64,000 bases of DNA from Oscillospiraceae bacterium CM (GTDB lineage: Bacteria > Bacillota > Clostridia > Oscillospirales > Oscillospiraceae): positions 1,486,501 to 1,550,500 of the forward strand of contig CP072107.1 in assembly GCA_022870705.1 (NCBI GenBank), read 5' to 3'. Position 1 is the stretch's first letter, and every line of letters begins with the position of its first letter. A program made the translations under genes and the position numbers. This document shows positions 16,710 through 26,889 of this stretch, one piece after another. The notes beneath the pieces were generated by a model. The model worked only from the letters and a program-made list of their open reading frames with translations. It was not told the origin of the DNA and searched no databases.

Positions 16710-17963
16710 TTAAATTCCTCGGAACATCTGAACTTCTTTATTCGTGTTCTCGAACAGCGTTAACTGCGTGCGCAGGGCGAGCGCCTCCGGCTTTTCCCAC
16801 GGTTTCGTCATCCCGGATCGCTGTTTTGTCTGTGTCTCCAGAATCTGGCCGATCAATGTGTTGGACAGAAGAAAGCCTACTGGCGTGAAGCTCCAGCGGC
16901 CTTCCGAAAAGGACGCCCAGCCTTTCGATTCATAAAAGCGCAAAAGTTTTACCGTGCTGTCCATACTGCAGGGATAAATATCGTAATACTCTTTCTCGGA
17001 GATGCCGTGCGTTGTCCGCAGGCGGAGCATGAGATACTCGCCCGCGAGCTCGAAGCCGGAGATTTCCTCCGTCATGTCAACGACGGGGCGCCCGGCAATG
17101 ATATTGTCACTATATTTTTCAAGGTCTGCTATATGATTGTAGCGCTTGCCGCCGATGTACGAGTGCGCCGCAGCGCCAAAGCCGAGATACTCGTCTCCGA
17201 ACCAATACTTCATATTGTGGCGCGATTCATAGGAGCGGCGGGCAAAATTTGAGATCTCATACTGCTTAAGACCGAATCGGCTGAGCGTTTCGACAGCGTA
17301 GAGATACATATCCGCCTGCGTGTCATCGTCCGGCAGAAACGGCGAATCCTTATATATGTAGAGCTGGGAGCCCTCCTCAATTTTCAGCCCATAACAGGAA
17401 ATGTGCTCCGGCTTTAACGCGGCCGCCCTACCCAGCGTATCGGCCCAGTCATCCCGCGTTTGAGACGGCAGCCCGTAAATGAGGTCAATGCTGATATTGT
17501 CGAACCCGGCCTCTCGGGCGTTTTTAACCGTTTCCTCGGCGTCGGCAAACGTGTGTTTTCTGCCGAGACTTTTTAAAAGCGCGTCATTGGCCGACTGCAC
17601 ACCAATGGAAAGCCGGTTGAATCCGGCACGGCGCAGGCGCAAAAGGTCGGCCTTCGTAATGCTGGCCGGATTGACTTCTGTCGTAACCTCCGCATCTAAG
17701 AGGACGTGCCCGTATTTTTTCAGCGCGTCAAATAGAGCGATAAGCCGGTCGCTGCCATAAATGCTCGGTGTGCCGCCGCCGAAGTAGATCGTGTCCGTCA
17801 GGTAGCCGTCAATCTGCGGGCCGTATTCCCTGATATGGCTTAAAAGGGCATGCTGATAGACCGGCATCAGCTTCTCATGGCCAGACAGCGAATAAAAATC
17901 GCAGTAGGCGCATTTGCCGGCGCAAAACGGTATATGAATATAAACGCCAAGATATTTATTCAT
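16710..17963 (-). CDS. hemW: radical SAM heme chaperone HemW
   Basis: 417 residues. The radical SAM cluster motif is CAGKCAYC (C14, C18, C21), followed by YFGGGTPS, IDLIYGLPSQT and the C-terminal HemN_C domain (GISEKEYYDIYP). The motif lacks the extra Cys of true HemN oxidases (C-x3-C-x2-C followed by F rather than C), which points to HemW, a heme-transfer protein, and not coproporphyrinogen dehydrogenase. Encoded 44 bases behind the histidine-kinase-like gene on the same strand, so the two may share a transcript. Confidence 0.9.
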   Translation of the reverse strand: MNKYLGVYIHIPFCAGKCAYCDFYSLSGHEKLMPVYQHALLSHIREYGPQIDGYLTDTIYFGGGTPSIYGSDRLIALFDALKKYGHVLLDAEVTTEVNPASITKADLLRLRRAGFNRLSIGVQSANDALLKSLGRKHTFADAEETVKNAREAGFDNISIDLIYGLPSQTRDDWADTLGRAAALKPEHISCYGLKIEEGSQLYIYKDSPFLPDDDTQADMYLYAVETLSRFGLKQYEISNFARRSYESRHNMKYWFGDEYLGFGAAAHSYIGGKRYNHIADLEKYSDNIIAGRPVVDMTEEISGFELAGEYLMLRLRTTHGISEKEYYDIYPCSMDSTVKLLRFYESKGWASFSEGRWSFTPVGFLLSNTLIGQILETQTKQRSGMTKPWEKPEALALRTQLTLFENTNKEVQMFRGI

Positions 17964-18007
17964 TCAATGCTCCGCACGATTCAAGGCTGTCGTCAGCAGC
18001 CGGTATG

Positions 18008-19087
18008 TCAGTCCATATAAAGCTGCGAATACTGGTCATAGCTGATGACGCCGGACAACTCCGTCAGGAGTTGCTGCATGCCTTCACTTTCATAGTCGAT
18101 ACGGCTCGTCTTGAAATCCGTTTCCTCTGGCTGAGTAAGCGGGATGGAGACGGTGACGGTCGTCCCAGCACCAGGTCGGCTTTCCAAAACGGCGCTGCCG
18201 CCGTGCAGCCGGGCAATATTCTGAACAATTGTCAGCCCCATGCCGAGGCCTGTTTCTGTGTCCGATATTTCTTGTAAAACATGATATTTGTTCCAGGCAG
18301 AACGCAGTGCTTCACTGTCGATACCCTGCCCGTCATCTGACACCGTTACGACGCATCGCACATCGGCCAACATGACAGTTACCGTCAAATTACCGCCCGG
18401 CGGTGTGCAGGCCAAGCTGTTCGACAGAAGATTGAGCACCATCTTTTCAATTTTGCTTTTATCGGCATAAATGGTAAGACTCGGCTCATCTGATGAAAAT
18501 TTGAGCGTGACGCCGGTGCCCTCAACAAGATGCTGGGCAGAATCAATGAGCTCCCGGCAGACCGTTATGAGGTCAAACGATTTGCGATCCATCGGCACAT
18601 CGTCACGCAGGATGCCGTCCAAATCACTGAGATTGTTTGTAATGCGCAACATGTTGTAATAGCAGTGATAAATCATCGCGCCATACCGGACAAGGCGCGG
18701 ATTGCCAAGATTCTCAATATACGGCAAGAGCAAATTCGACGACATTTTCAAAACGGACAGCATGTTTTTCAGTTCCGTGCTCACGGCTGAAAGCAGGCTG
18801 TAGGTCTCCCTGTCCCGTTCGCGGACCGGAAGATAAAAACTCAGGATTCTGCAGTCGTCAATCATCGTTACCGTCACCGTCGTCAAAACGCCAGCGATGA
18901 CCGCCCCGCCGACATACGAATCTGCCCCGTGCACTAAAAGCTCACGGGGGAAAATATCCTCGGGCATTTTGGAACCGATATTGTCTATCAGCTTGGCTGC
19001 CGCATTGTTATAAAACCGGATTTTTCCGTCTTTTACGGCAATGAGGACTTCTTCCTGATGAACAGGATTCTTTGTTTGATCTGTCAA
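18008..19087 (-). CDS. histidine-kinase-like protein lacking the phospho-acceptor His
   Basis: 359 residues. An N-terminal region resembles a PAS-like sensor (about 12-90; VKDGKIRFYNNAAAKLI), followed by a DHp-like helix and a complete-looking HATPase_c domain with N-box MVLNLLSNSLACTP, G1 box DDGQGID and G2 box GLGMGLTIV. In the DHp helix the sequence is LSAVSTELKNML: the position that is His in SxxHELKNPL kinases is Thr (residue 104). No membrane segment and no adjacent response regulator. TTG start at 19087 with GGCGGAG upstream. It may bind ATP and signal without autophosphorylation, or be phosphorylated elsewhere; this is inference. Confidence 0.85.
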   Translation of the reverse strand: MTDQTKNPVHQEEVLIAVKDGKIRFYNNAAAKLIDNIGSKMPEDIFPRELLVHGADSYVGGAVIAGVLTTVTVTMIDDCRILSFYLPVRERDRETYSLLSAVSTELKNMLSVLKMSSNLLLPYIENLGNPRLVRYGAMIYHCYYNMLRITNNLSDLDGILRDDVPMDRKSFDLITVCRELIDSAQHLVEGTGVTLKFSSDEPSLTIYADKSKIEKMVLNLLSNSLACTPPGGNLTVTVMLADVRCVVTVSDDGQGIDSEALRSAWNKYHVLQEISDTETGLGMGLTIVQNIARLHGGSAVLESRPGAGTTVTVSIPLTQPEETDFKTSRIDYESEGMQQLLTELSGVISYDQYSQLYMD

Positions 19088-19265
19088 GGCACTCCGCCCC
19101 GTTTCTATTTATGTTTATCCATGTGACAACAGGGGAAAAAAATACCCGTTAAAAATTAGAAATGACCGTCACATAATAGACTGTGTAAAATTTACATTGT
19201 TCTTTATAATAACAAATAAAGCGTGTCTTAACAACTGGTTATGTCACATTTTGTTAAAAACATAA

Positions 19266-20354
<1,089 letters not shown>

Positions 20355-20374
20355 TATTGATAAACTGCATCCGA

Positions 20375-20403
20375 CCGGAGAGGCAAGCCTCTCCGGTTTT
20401 TTT
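20375..20403 (+). terminator. intrinsic terminator after gap
   Basis: Perfect stem CCGGAGAGGC/GCCTCTCCGG followed by seven T. Confidence 0.93.
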
Positions 20404-20433
20404 GCGTCAAAAAACGTTCAAGCATTTTCCAGT

Positions 20434-20460
20434 GTAAATAATTCCCCTGCGAATATACTA
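20434..20460 (+). promoter_or_regulatory. possible sigma-G promoter of the gerA-type operon
   Basis: GTAAA, 14-16 bases, then ATATACTA, which resembles the CATACTA -10 of sigma-G promoters. Weak match, supported mainly by the expected forespore expression of germinant receptor operons. Confidence 0.3.
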
Positions 20461-20530
20461 CTGTTACATTATTTAGACATCCACGCCGGGCTTGCCGTCA
20501 ACACACCGGCGCGGTCATATGAGGATTTTC

Positions 20531-22069
20531 ATGCTGGAAAATATTTTTGGGCGCTCCACGTCGAAGCGGGCTCGTCCGTCGCCGGATGCGTCCGAGCCGG
20601 AAGAAAAATCGGAAAACCGCATCTCAGGTGACCTTGAGGCAATAAAAAACTTTTTATATGATTATTTCAGGGGAACGGTTGACCTCGTCTTTAGAGAGGT
20701 CAGCCTGTTTTCCGATGTCAAGGGGCTCCTCGTCTACTTCAGCGGGCTGGCCAATGACACGATTTTGAACCGGGACGTGCTCCATACCTTTTGCATGAAC
20801 ACACAGACGCTTGATTTTCATGCGGTCCGTCGCGATCCGTCACTACTGCGGCAGATTGTCTCCGTCGCCAACGTCGACATTGAAAGCGATCTCCAAAAGG
20901 CGGCCGATATTTTGCTTGACGGAACCAGCGTTTTATTCGTGGATCATCTTGCGGTCGCTGTTTTAATCAACAGCAAAGATTATGAGAAGCGGGCGATATC
21001 GGAGCCGTCAAACGAAACGGTAATCCGTGGGCCAAAAGAAAGCTTCATTGAGGACCTGCAGACGAACATCATGCTCCTGCGGCGAAAAATAAAAAATCAC
21101 CGCCTTGTCTTTAAAAGCGTAACGCTGGGCAGCCAGACGAGTACGCAGATTGCCATTGCCTATCTGGACGGCATTGCCCGCGAGGACGTCATCAACGAGG
21201 TCAATGCGCGGCTTGAGGCCATCGACACGGATGCCATTCTCGATGCCGGTATGATTGAACAATTTATTGAAGACCACAAATTTTCTTTGTTCCCGACAAT
21301 TGCCAATTCGGAAAAGCCCGATGTCGCCGCCGCCAAGCTGCTGGAAGGGCGCGTTGGCATTTTATGTGGGGGCAGCCCGCACATGATGACGGTGCCGACG
21401 CTATTTATCGAATATTTTCAAACGAGCGAGGATTACTACAACAGATTTTATTTTGCTCAGGTTATGCGTTTTCTGCGCTATATCTGCTTTTTTATCACGA
21501 CAATGCTCCCGGCAATATATGTTGCGCTGCAAATTTTTCACCAGGAGATGATCCCGACAGTACTGCTCGTCAAAATGTCCGGCGCGATGAGCGGTATCCC
21601 TTTCCCGACCATCATTGAAGCACTGCTTATGATTTTCTTTTACGAGGTGCTGCGAGAGGCCGGGACGCGCCTACCGCGCGTTATCGGCCCGGCCATTAGC
21701 ATTGTGGGTGCGCTGATCGTCGGTGAGGCATCCGTTAACGCCGGTCTCGTCAGTTCAACAATCGTTATCGTCGTGGCCCTGTCGGCAATCTGCAGCTTCG
21801 CCTTGCCGGGGCTTTTAGAGCCGATTATCATTCTGCGCGTCGCCTTCGTTTTCGCGGGCGGATTTCTCGGGCTTTTCGGGGTCGTGTGCGGCGTTTATCT
21901 CGTGATCATCCACCTCTGCTCACTCCAGTCCTTCGGCATGGAATACACGTCGCCCTTTGCGACCTTTAACGTGCGCAACCTGCGGGATAGCCTGCTCCGT
22001 TATCCGCTGGGAATGCTCAAAACGCGTCCGGCCGGTATCGTCGGCAGGAATAAAACACGCCAGAAATGA
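20531..22069 (+). CDS. gerAA: spore germinant receptor A subunit (GerA family)
   Basis: 512 residues. A soluble N-terminal half (about 40-300) and a C-terminal membrane half with several hydrophobic segments, the GerAA/GerKA architecture. Typical motifs: DGIAREDVINEVNARLEAID, LFPTIANSEKPDVAAAKLLEGRVGILCGGSPHMMTVP (spread over about 250-300) and the QTSEDYYNRF block. Germinant receptors sit in the spore inner membrane and respond to small nutrients. GAGGA lies five bases before the ATG at 20531. First gene of a three-gene operon in A-C-B order. Confidence 0.93.
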   Translation: MLENIFGRSTSKRARPSPDASEPEEKSENRISGDLEAIKNFLYDYFRGTVDLVFREVSLFSDVKGLLVYFSGLANDTILNRDVLHTFCMNTQTLDFHAVRRDPSLLRQIVSVANVDIESDLQKAADILLDGTSVLFVDHLAVAVLINSKDYEKRAISEPSNETVIRGPKESFIEDLQTNIMLLRRKIKNHRLVFKSVTLGSQTSTQIAIAYLDGIAREDVINEVNARLEAIDTDAILDAGMIEQFIEDHKFSLFPTIANSEKPDVAAAKLLEGRVGILCGGSPHMMTVPTLFIEYFQTSEDYYNRFYFAQVMRFLRYICFFITTMLPAIYVALQIFHQEMIPTVLLVKMSGAMSGIPFPTIIEALLMIFFYEVLREAGTRLPRVIGPAISIVGALIVGEASVNAGLVSSTIVIVVALSAICSFALPGLLEPIIILRVAFVFAGGFLGLFGVVCGVYLVIIHLCSLQSFGMEYTSPFATFNVRNLRDSLLRYPLGMLKTRPAGIVGRNKTRQK

Positions 22070-22085
22070 AAAGAGGCGACAATCC

Positions 22086-23309
22086 GTGAAAAAACAATTT
22101 GTCAGAAAAGGCGCTGTTATCGTTCTGATAATATCTATCATCAGTACGCTGACAGGCTGTTGGGACCGCAGGGAGCTTAACACCCTTGGCATCACCAGCT
22201 CCATCGGAATTGACAGAAAAGACGGCGTTTATCATCTGGCCATGGAAGTGTATCACGCCGAGCAGCCCGGAAAGGTTGTCAAGCAGGAAAATAAGTCGGA
22301 CTTTTTGCAGACGACCGGGACATCTTTTTTTGACGCACTTCGAAATGTCGATACGGAATACGACAAAAAAATCTTTCTGTATCAGACGAAAGAACTGATT
22401 TTCGGTGACGAAACGGCGCGGGAGGGGTTTATCGACGTGCTTGACTTCTGGATGCGCCGCTATGAGACATGGCCAAATACGTATGTCCTTATTTCTCCCG
22501 AAGATTCGCCGACTGAGGTGCTGGGGATGAAACGAGGCAGTGAAGAGGTAACAGCTAATTATCTCGATAAACTTGAAGAAAATGAAAATTTGACCGGTAA
22601 AACATTACACACAAGCGTTGCTGACTTTTTGCGGTTCTATTTTGATAACGGTTATGCCCTGTGCGGCACCATACTCCGGCAAAAAAGCGACGAATCGGCA
22701 CCAACGCAGCCCCAGGGGGGGGGCAGCAGCGATGCCGCACAAAAAAACCTTAACCTTTTAAAGGCGGAGGGCGCGGCTGTTTTTTCCGGCCAAAAGCTGA
22801 TTGGTTATTTGGACGGTATTGAAACGCGGGGGCTCAACTTTATCAGCGGAAAGCTTAAGCGAACGGTTATTGTTTCACCCTCTCCGGCTGGGAGCGGAAA
22901 TAATTCCGTTGAAGTACTGCGCGCCGGTGCCAAGATGGAGGTTTTGGAGCTTGGAGACAAGCCTCGGCTGAAAGTCGTGATTAAAGTGAACGGGAAGCTC
23001 GTTGAGGAAACGGGTGCGGAAGACCTTGCCATGAACCGCAGTGTTTTGCGTCAAATCGAGGCCTTGAATAGCCAGACGATCAAGGCGGAGGCCGAGCAGG
23101 TTATTAAAAAGGCACAGGATGAGCTCTGCCTAGATATTTTCGGCTTTAGCGGCGCGGTTCACCGGCAGCATCCAGATCAGTGGCGCGTGCTGAAAGACCG
23201 GTGGAATGAACTGTTCAGCGAAGCCGACGTCACCGTTGAGGTGCAGACGACAATCCGCCGGATTGGCCTACTGGAGACGCCACTTAACAGGAGGGCTACG
23301 AACAAATGA
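22086..23309 (+). CDS. gerAC: spore germinant receptor C subunit, lipoprotein
   Basis: 407 residues from GTG 22086 (AAGAGG upstream). A signal peptide with lipobox LTGC near residue 22 is followed at once by WDRRELNTLGI, the hallmark of Ger(x)C proteins, and the three-domain GerAC body continues to the end. Lipidated and attached to the outer face of the spore inner membrane, it partners the A and B subunits. The ATGA overlap with the next gene indicates translational coupling. The longer frame upstream of 22086 overlaps the gerAA 3' end and was rejected. Confidence 0.92.
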   Translation: MKKQFVRKGAVIVLIISIISTLTGCWDRRELNTLGITSSIGIDRKDGVYHLAMEVYHAEQPGKVVKQENKSDFLQTTGTSFFDALRNVDTEYDKKIFLYQTKELIFGDETAREGFIDVLDFWMRRYETWPNTYVLISPEDSPTEVLGMKRGSEEVTANYLDKLEENENLTGKTLHTSVADFLRFYFDNGYALCGTILRQKSDESAPTQPQGGGSSDAAQKNLNLLKAEGAAVFSGQKLIGYLDGIETRGLNFISGKLKRTVIVSPSPAGSGNNSVEVLRAGAKMEVLELGDKPRLKVVIKVNGKLVEETGAEDLAMNRSVLRQIEALNSQTIKAEAEQVIKKAQDELCLDIFGFSGAVHRQHPDQWRVLKDRWNELFSEADVTVEVQTTIRRIGLLETPLNRRATNK

Positions 23310-24484
23310 AAATCACCGGTTCTATGAAGCTAACGCCGTTTCAGCTTGTTGCGCTCGTTTTATCAAACAGAATCCTCATTAATTTTGGCTTCACGCCGAC
23401 CGCGCTTTTGCCGCCGGCTAATCAGGACGCCTGGATCGTCGATCTCCTGACGGGCGTTTATATCGCGCTTCTCTATATCCCGCCTTTATTTCTGGCCAAC
23501 AAATTCCGCAATATTTTTATAACGGATTATTATCGGATTATCCTTGGGAAATGGATTGGCAAAATTCTCGCTGTTTTTATCTCGCTTTATCTTTTGTGGT
23601 GGACGTTTATTTTTACCACCATCCTGCTCGATTTTATCAAATCTTCCTCCCTCGTCATGACGCCGCAGTCCGTTCTGACTGTTGTTTTAATGGTGTGCAC
23701 GATTTTTGCGGCATTCAAGGGCTTTAACGTCATTACAAAAGCAGCCCAGATTATCATCTTTTATATGCTTGCCATCATCATTGCGTTCACTTTTCTAGGC
23801 TTCAACAAGATGGATTTCTCCGTCTTCTCCCCTGTTTTAAAAGACTCAAATTTTCTCACCATCAATAAATCGGCGTTGTTTTACGGTGCCGGGCGATTTT
23901 CAGACGGTGTCTTTTTTCTCGTTGTCTTCGCCTTTTTGGACAAAAAATATAGTGTTAACAAAACCTTTTTCAGCTTCCTCATCCCCGCCACGTTGATTTA
24001 TATTCTTATCACGCTGTCAACGCAGTCTGTGCTTGGCATCGAGCTGACAAAGCATTTTAACTTTCCGTATTTCGAGTTTATCAAGCAAATCAACGTGTTT
24101 GATATCTTCCAGCGCATTGAGTACCTGAACATGACGGCGTGGGTCGCCGGATTCCTCTTCAAGCTATCGGCCTTTACGCTCATTCCGGCACTTATTATGA
24201 AGGAAGTGCTCGGTATGAAGTCGGAAAAGCCCGTCGTCGTCGGTTTTTCGCTCGTCGTGCTTATCGGCCTTCTCGTATCGCCCTACACGTATAACGTTGT
24301 CTATCGATACGAAATCTTTACGCATGTCTTTTACTATATCTCGTTTTTCACGTTTGTCGTGCCATTTTTCGTGATGCTCATATACTTCATGCGTCGAAAA
24401 AAAGTCGATGCCGAGATAACGCTCCTGCGGGAACGGCTCTTCCCACCGGACGGGCAGGTTCTGCCGGAAAACACGGCGTCGTAA
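23306..24484 (+). CDS. gerAB: spore germinant receptor B subunit, permease-like
   Basis: 392 residues with about ten hydrophobic segments, the GerAB/spore permease branch of the APC superfamily. The start overlaps the gerAC stop by four bases. In the known receptor the B subunit binds the germinant. N-terminal KITGSMKLTPFQLVALVLSN, with the QLF/V-like segment, is typical. The specific germinant is not predictable from sequence. Together the three genes form a complete receptor. Confidence 0.92.
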   Translation: MKITGSMKLTPFQLVALVLSNRILINFGFTPTALLPPANQDAWIVDLLTGVYIALLYIPPLFLANKFRNIFITDYYRIILGKWIGKILAVFISLYLLWWTFIFTTILLDFIKSSSLVMTPQSVLTVVLMVCTIFAAFKGFNVITKAAQIIIFYMLAIIIAFTFLGFNKMDFSVFSPVLKDSNFLTINKSALFYGAGRFSDGVFFLVVFAFLDKKYSVNKTFFSFLIPATLIYILITLSTQSVLGIELTKHFNFPYFEFIKQINVFDIFQRIEYLNMTAWVAGFLFKLSAFTLIPALIMKEVLGMKSEKPVVVGFSLVVLIGLLVSPYTYNVVYRYEIFTHVFYYISFFTFVVPFFVMLIYFMRRKKVDAEITLLRERLFPPDGQVLPENTAS

Positions 24485-24490
24485 CAACAA

Positions 24491-24540
24491 CGCGGGGTAC
24501 CCGAGTTTGTACTGCTCGGATACCCCGCGTGGCTTTTCTT
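24491..24540. terminator. terminator between convergent gerAB and sigG
   Basis: Stem CGCGGGGTA-CCGAG/CTCGG-TACCCCGCG around TTTGTACTG, with a T-rich run on the plus side (GGCTTTTCTT). Confidence 0.8.
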
Positions 24541-24544
24541 ACTG

Positions 24545-25315
24545 TCACAGATTCTTTTTAATTTGGTTAATCGCGTTCTTCTCGAGCCTTGACACCTGCG
24601 CCTGGGAAATGCCGACTTCGCTGGCGACCTCCATCTGTGTTTTGCCGTAGAAGAAGCGGAGGGCCAGAATATGCTTCTCCCGGTCGCCAAGGCGGGCGAT
24701 GGCGTCGTTCAACGCGATCTGCTCCAGCCAGTTTTCATCAGTGTTTTTTGTATCGGAGACCTGATCCATCACGCAGATGCTCTCGCCGCCGTCGGTGTAT
24801 AAGGGCTCGTAGAGCGAAACCGGATCTGTGATGGCGTCCAGGGCGAAGACGACCTCCTCCCGCTTGATGCCGAGCGCCTGAGCCAGCTCGTCCACCGTCG
24901 GCTCACGCTGCGTATCGCTTGTGAGCTTTTCCTTCATTTGAAGCGCTTTATACGCCGTGTCGCGCATGCTGCGGCTGACGCGGATGCTGCTGTTGTCACG
25001 CAGATATCGGCGGATTTCACCGATGATCATGGGGACGCCGTAAGTGGAAAAACGGACATTCAAGCCGGTATCAAAATTATCGATGGCCTTCATAAGACCG
25101 ATGCAGCCGACCTGGAACAGGTCGTCAACATTTTCGCCACGGTTGATGAATTTCTGAATGACGGATAAAACAAGCCGGAGATTTCCGGCTATGAGCTCTT
25201 CCCTGGCCTTCTTGTCACCTGCCTTACTTTTTTTCAACAGTTCGGTCGTCTCGTCGTTTTTTAAAACTTTGAGTTTGGCCGTGTTGACGCCGCAGATTTC
25301 GACCTTGCCCGGCAA
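24545..25315 (-). CDS. sigG: RNA polymerase sporulation sigma factor G
   Basis: 256 residues. The N-terminal KVEICGVNTAKLKVLKN sequence is diagnostic for SigG; region 2 (DLFQVGCIGLMKAIDNFD), region 3 and region 4 with the HTH (TQMEVASEVGISQAQVSRLEK) are intact. Directs late forespore transcription, including SASP and germinant receptor genes such as those in this window. It starts at TTG 25315, with GGGAGGG seven bases upstream. A sigma-F-type promoter lies 40 bases ahead. In most spore formers it directly follows sigE; here a small plus-strand gene lies between them. Confidence 0.96.
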   Translation of the reverse strand: MPGKVEICGVNTAKLKVLKNDETTELLKKSKAGDKKAREELIAGNLRLVLSVIQKFINRGENVDDLFQVGCIGLMKAIDNFDTGLNVRFSTYGVPMIIGEIRRYLRDNSSIRVSRSMRDTAYKALQMKEKLTSDTQREPTVDELAQALGIKREEVVFALDAITDPVSLYEPLYTDGGESICVMDQVSDTKNTDENWLEQIALNDAIARLGDREKHILALRFFYGKTQMEVASEVGISQAQVSRLEKNAINQIKKNL

Positions 25316-25353
25316 CCGTCAGCCCTCCCTGTCCTTTGGAAATTGACGTAGTC

Positions 25354-25383
25354 AGTATTTCCGCGGGAAGGGAATTTCATACA
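25354..25383 (-). promoter_or_regulatory. sigma-F-type promoter of sigG
   Basis: Minus strand: GTATG at -35, 15-base spacer, GGAAATACT at -10. This fits the sigma-F consensus (wGywTA, N15, GGnrAnAnT) with one mismatch. In Bacillus subtilis sigG is also transcribed by sigma-F. Confidence 0.7.
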
Positions 25384-25541
25384 GTGCCGACAGGGCGTAA
25401 AAATTTCGTTTTCGCTATGTATTAAAGGCGGTTATTTTGAGAAAAATATGGGTCAAAATTGATGCATTGTATTTTTTTGAGATCTATGTTAATCTGAAAA
25501 CGGTCAAGGCAAAAAGAATTTTTTATGGAAGGGGATTATTT

Positions 25542-25943
25542 ATGAACGCACCCGGCAAAGGTCTGCTCAAAACCGTCAGCATTCTCTTTATCGTCTTTGG
25601 CGCTATCGCCGCGGTCATTTCCTTGCTTGCTGTTTTCGGCTCCGCCGTTCTTGCAACGGCTGATGGCGGCGCAGCGCTTGGCGGCATCCTGCTTCTGGCA
25701 ACGATTCTACTGCTCATCGTCAGCGTCCTTGAATTGGTTCTCGGCATCGTCGGTCTCGGTAAAAGCGGCGACCCCAGCAAAGCCGGATATTTTATCACGG
25801 TCGGCATCGTTCTTTGCGTCATTTCACTCGTCTCTATCATCATCGGCGTCACAAACAACGGCTTCCAGGTGACTAGTCTGATCGGTTTCGTCCTGCCTGT
25901 TCTCTATATTGTCGGCGGCTTTATGAACAAGAAAGCTCTTTAA
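25542..25943 (+). CDS. small four-helix membrane protein between sigE and sigG
   Basis: 133 residues, almost entirely hydrophobic: about four membrane segments (12-36, 44-66, 84-104, 111-128) with a short GKSGDPSKAGY loop. It resembles small DUF4064-type membrane proteins, but no functional motif is visible. GAAGGGG precedes the ATG at 25542; an upstream extension to 25437 has no ribosome binding site. It is transcribed against the flanking sigG and sigE and has its own terminator, so it looks like an insertion into the usual sigE-sigG gap. Confidence 0.75.
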   Translation: MNAPGKGLLKTVSILFIVFGAIAAVISLLAVFGSAVLATADGGAALGGILLLATILLLIVSVLELVLGIVGLGKSGDPSKAGYFITVGIVLCVISLVSIIIGVTNNGFQVTSLIGFVLPVLYIVGGFMNKKAL

Positions 25944-25961
25944 TAACTGCACCAAAATATG

Positions 25962-25997
25962 AAAAGGTCCGTCGGTATTAAACCGGCGGACCTTTTT
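25962..25997 (+). terminator. intrinsic terminator after the small membrane gene
   Basis: Stem AAGGTCCG-CCGG type (AAAAGGTCCGTCGG / CCGGCGGACCTTTTT), loop TATTAAA. Confidence 0.9.
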
Positions 25998-26027
25998 GGC
26001 TTTGGATGCGGGCGAAGACTAAAACGC

Positions 26028-26124
26028 GGGCGATTGATAATCGCCCAGGCGGTGCCGAAACCTCCTTCAGGTAGGAGGTTTCATAGGGGCGTATCCCTAT
26101 TCCTTTTCTGGGCGGCGGGTGAGA
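26028..26124. repeat. dispersed repeats downstream of sigE
   Basis: Two hairpins: GGGCGATT/AATCGCCC (26028-26046), and a composite unit ending in CCTTTTCTGGGCGGCGGGTG (26083-26124) that recurs near 3340, 48090 and 49845. Confidence 0.6.
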
Positions 26125-26129
26125 AAGAT

Positions 26130-26864
26130 TTAGATATGCCGGGTGATTTCGCGGCGAAGACGGAGGATGATGCGCTTTTCGAGACGGCTGATGTAGGACT
26201 GGGAGATGCCCATAAGGTCGGCAACCTCCTTCTGTGTGCGCTCCTCAATGCCGCCAAGGCCAAAGCGCATGACAATGATCTCGCGCTCCCGGTCGGAAAG
26301 CTTATCGATGGCATCGTGCAGGAGCTTTCTGTCCACATCGTCTTCCATCGGGCGCATGACCATGTCAGAATCGGTGCCGAGAATATCGGAGAGAAGGAGC
26401 TCGTTGCCATCCCAGTCCGTATTAAGCGGTTCGTCAAATGAGACCTCCGCCTTTCTGTTGCTCGTTTTGCGCAGGAACATTAAAATCTCGTTTTCGATGC
26501 AGCGCGAGGCGTAGGTGGCAAGCTTGATGTTTTTTTCGGCGTCATATGTATTTATAGCTTTGATGAGCCCAATCGTCCCAATGGAGATGAGATCTTCGAT
26601 GTTTATACCGGTGTTTTCAAAACGGCGGGCGATATAGACGACAAGGCGCAGGTTCCGCTCGATGAGCGCCTGCTTGGCCTCTTCCGAACGTGTCCCCAGC
26701 AGTTCGATGTAATGCGCCTCTTCCTCGCGTGACATGGGCGGCGGGAGCGTTTCGCTGCCGCCGATATAAAAGACACCCGGCGGCAGGACGATGCCAAACC
26801 GTTCGGACAGTCGCCATAGGCGCAGCAGCAAAAATACTTTCAGGCGGAGCAAAACGTTCATCAT
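26130..26864 (-). CDS. sigE: RNA polymerase sporulation sigma factor E (pro-form)
   Basis: 244 residues. A hydrophobic, amphipathic N-terminal pro-sequence ([17 protein letters not shown]) precedes the [13 protein letters not shown] region, where SpoIIGA cleaves pro-sigma-E. Then region 2 ([14 protein letters not shown]) and region 4 HTH ([22 protein letters not shown]). Governs early mother-cell transcription. The ATG at 26864, with AAAGGA upstream, was chosen over an in-frame ATG at 26879 and the longer frame reaching 26933, which overlaps spoIIGA and lacks a ribosome site. Follows spoIIGA as in Bacillus and Clostridium. Confidence 0.96.
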   Translation of the reverse strand: MMNVLLRLKVFLLLRLWRLSERFGIVLPPGVFYIGGSETLPPPMSREEEAHYIELLGTRSEEAKQALIERNLRLVVYIARRFENTGINIEDLISIGTIGLIKAINTYDAEKNIKLATYASRCIENEILMFLRKTSNRKAEVSFDEPLNTDWDGNELLLSDILGTDSDMVMRPMEDDVDRKLLHDAIDKLSDREREIIVMRFGLGGIEERTQKEVADLMGISQSYISRLEKRIILRLRREITRHI

Positions 26865-26889
26865 CCATTTTCCTTTCATCGGCCGTTTG

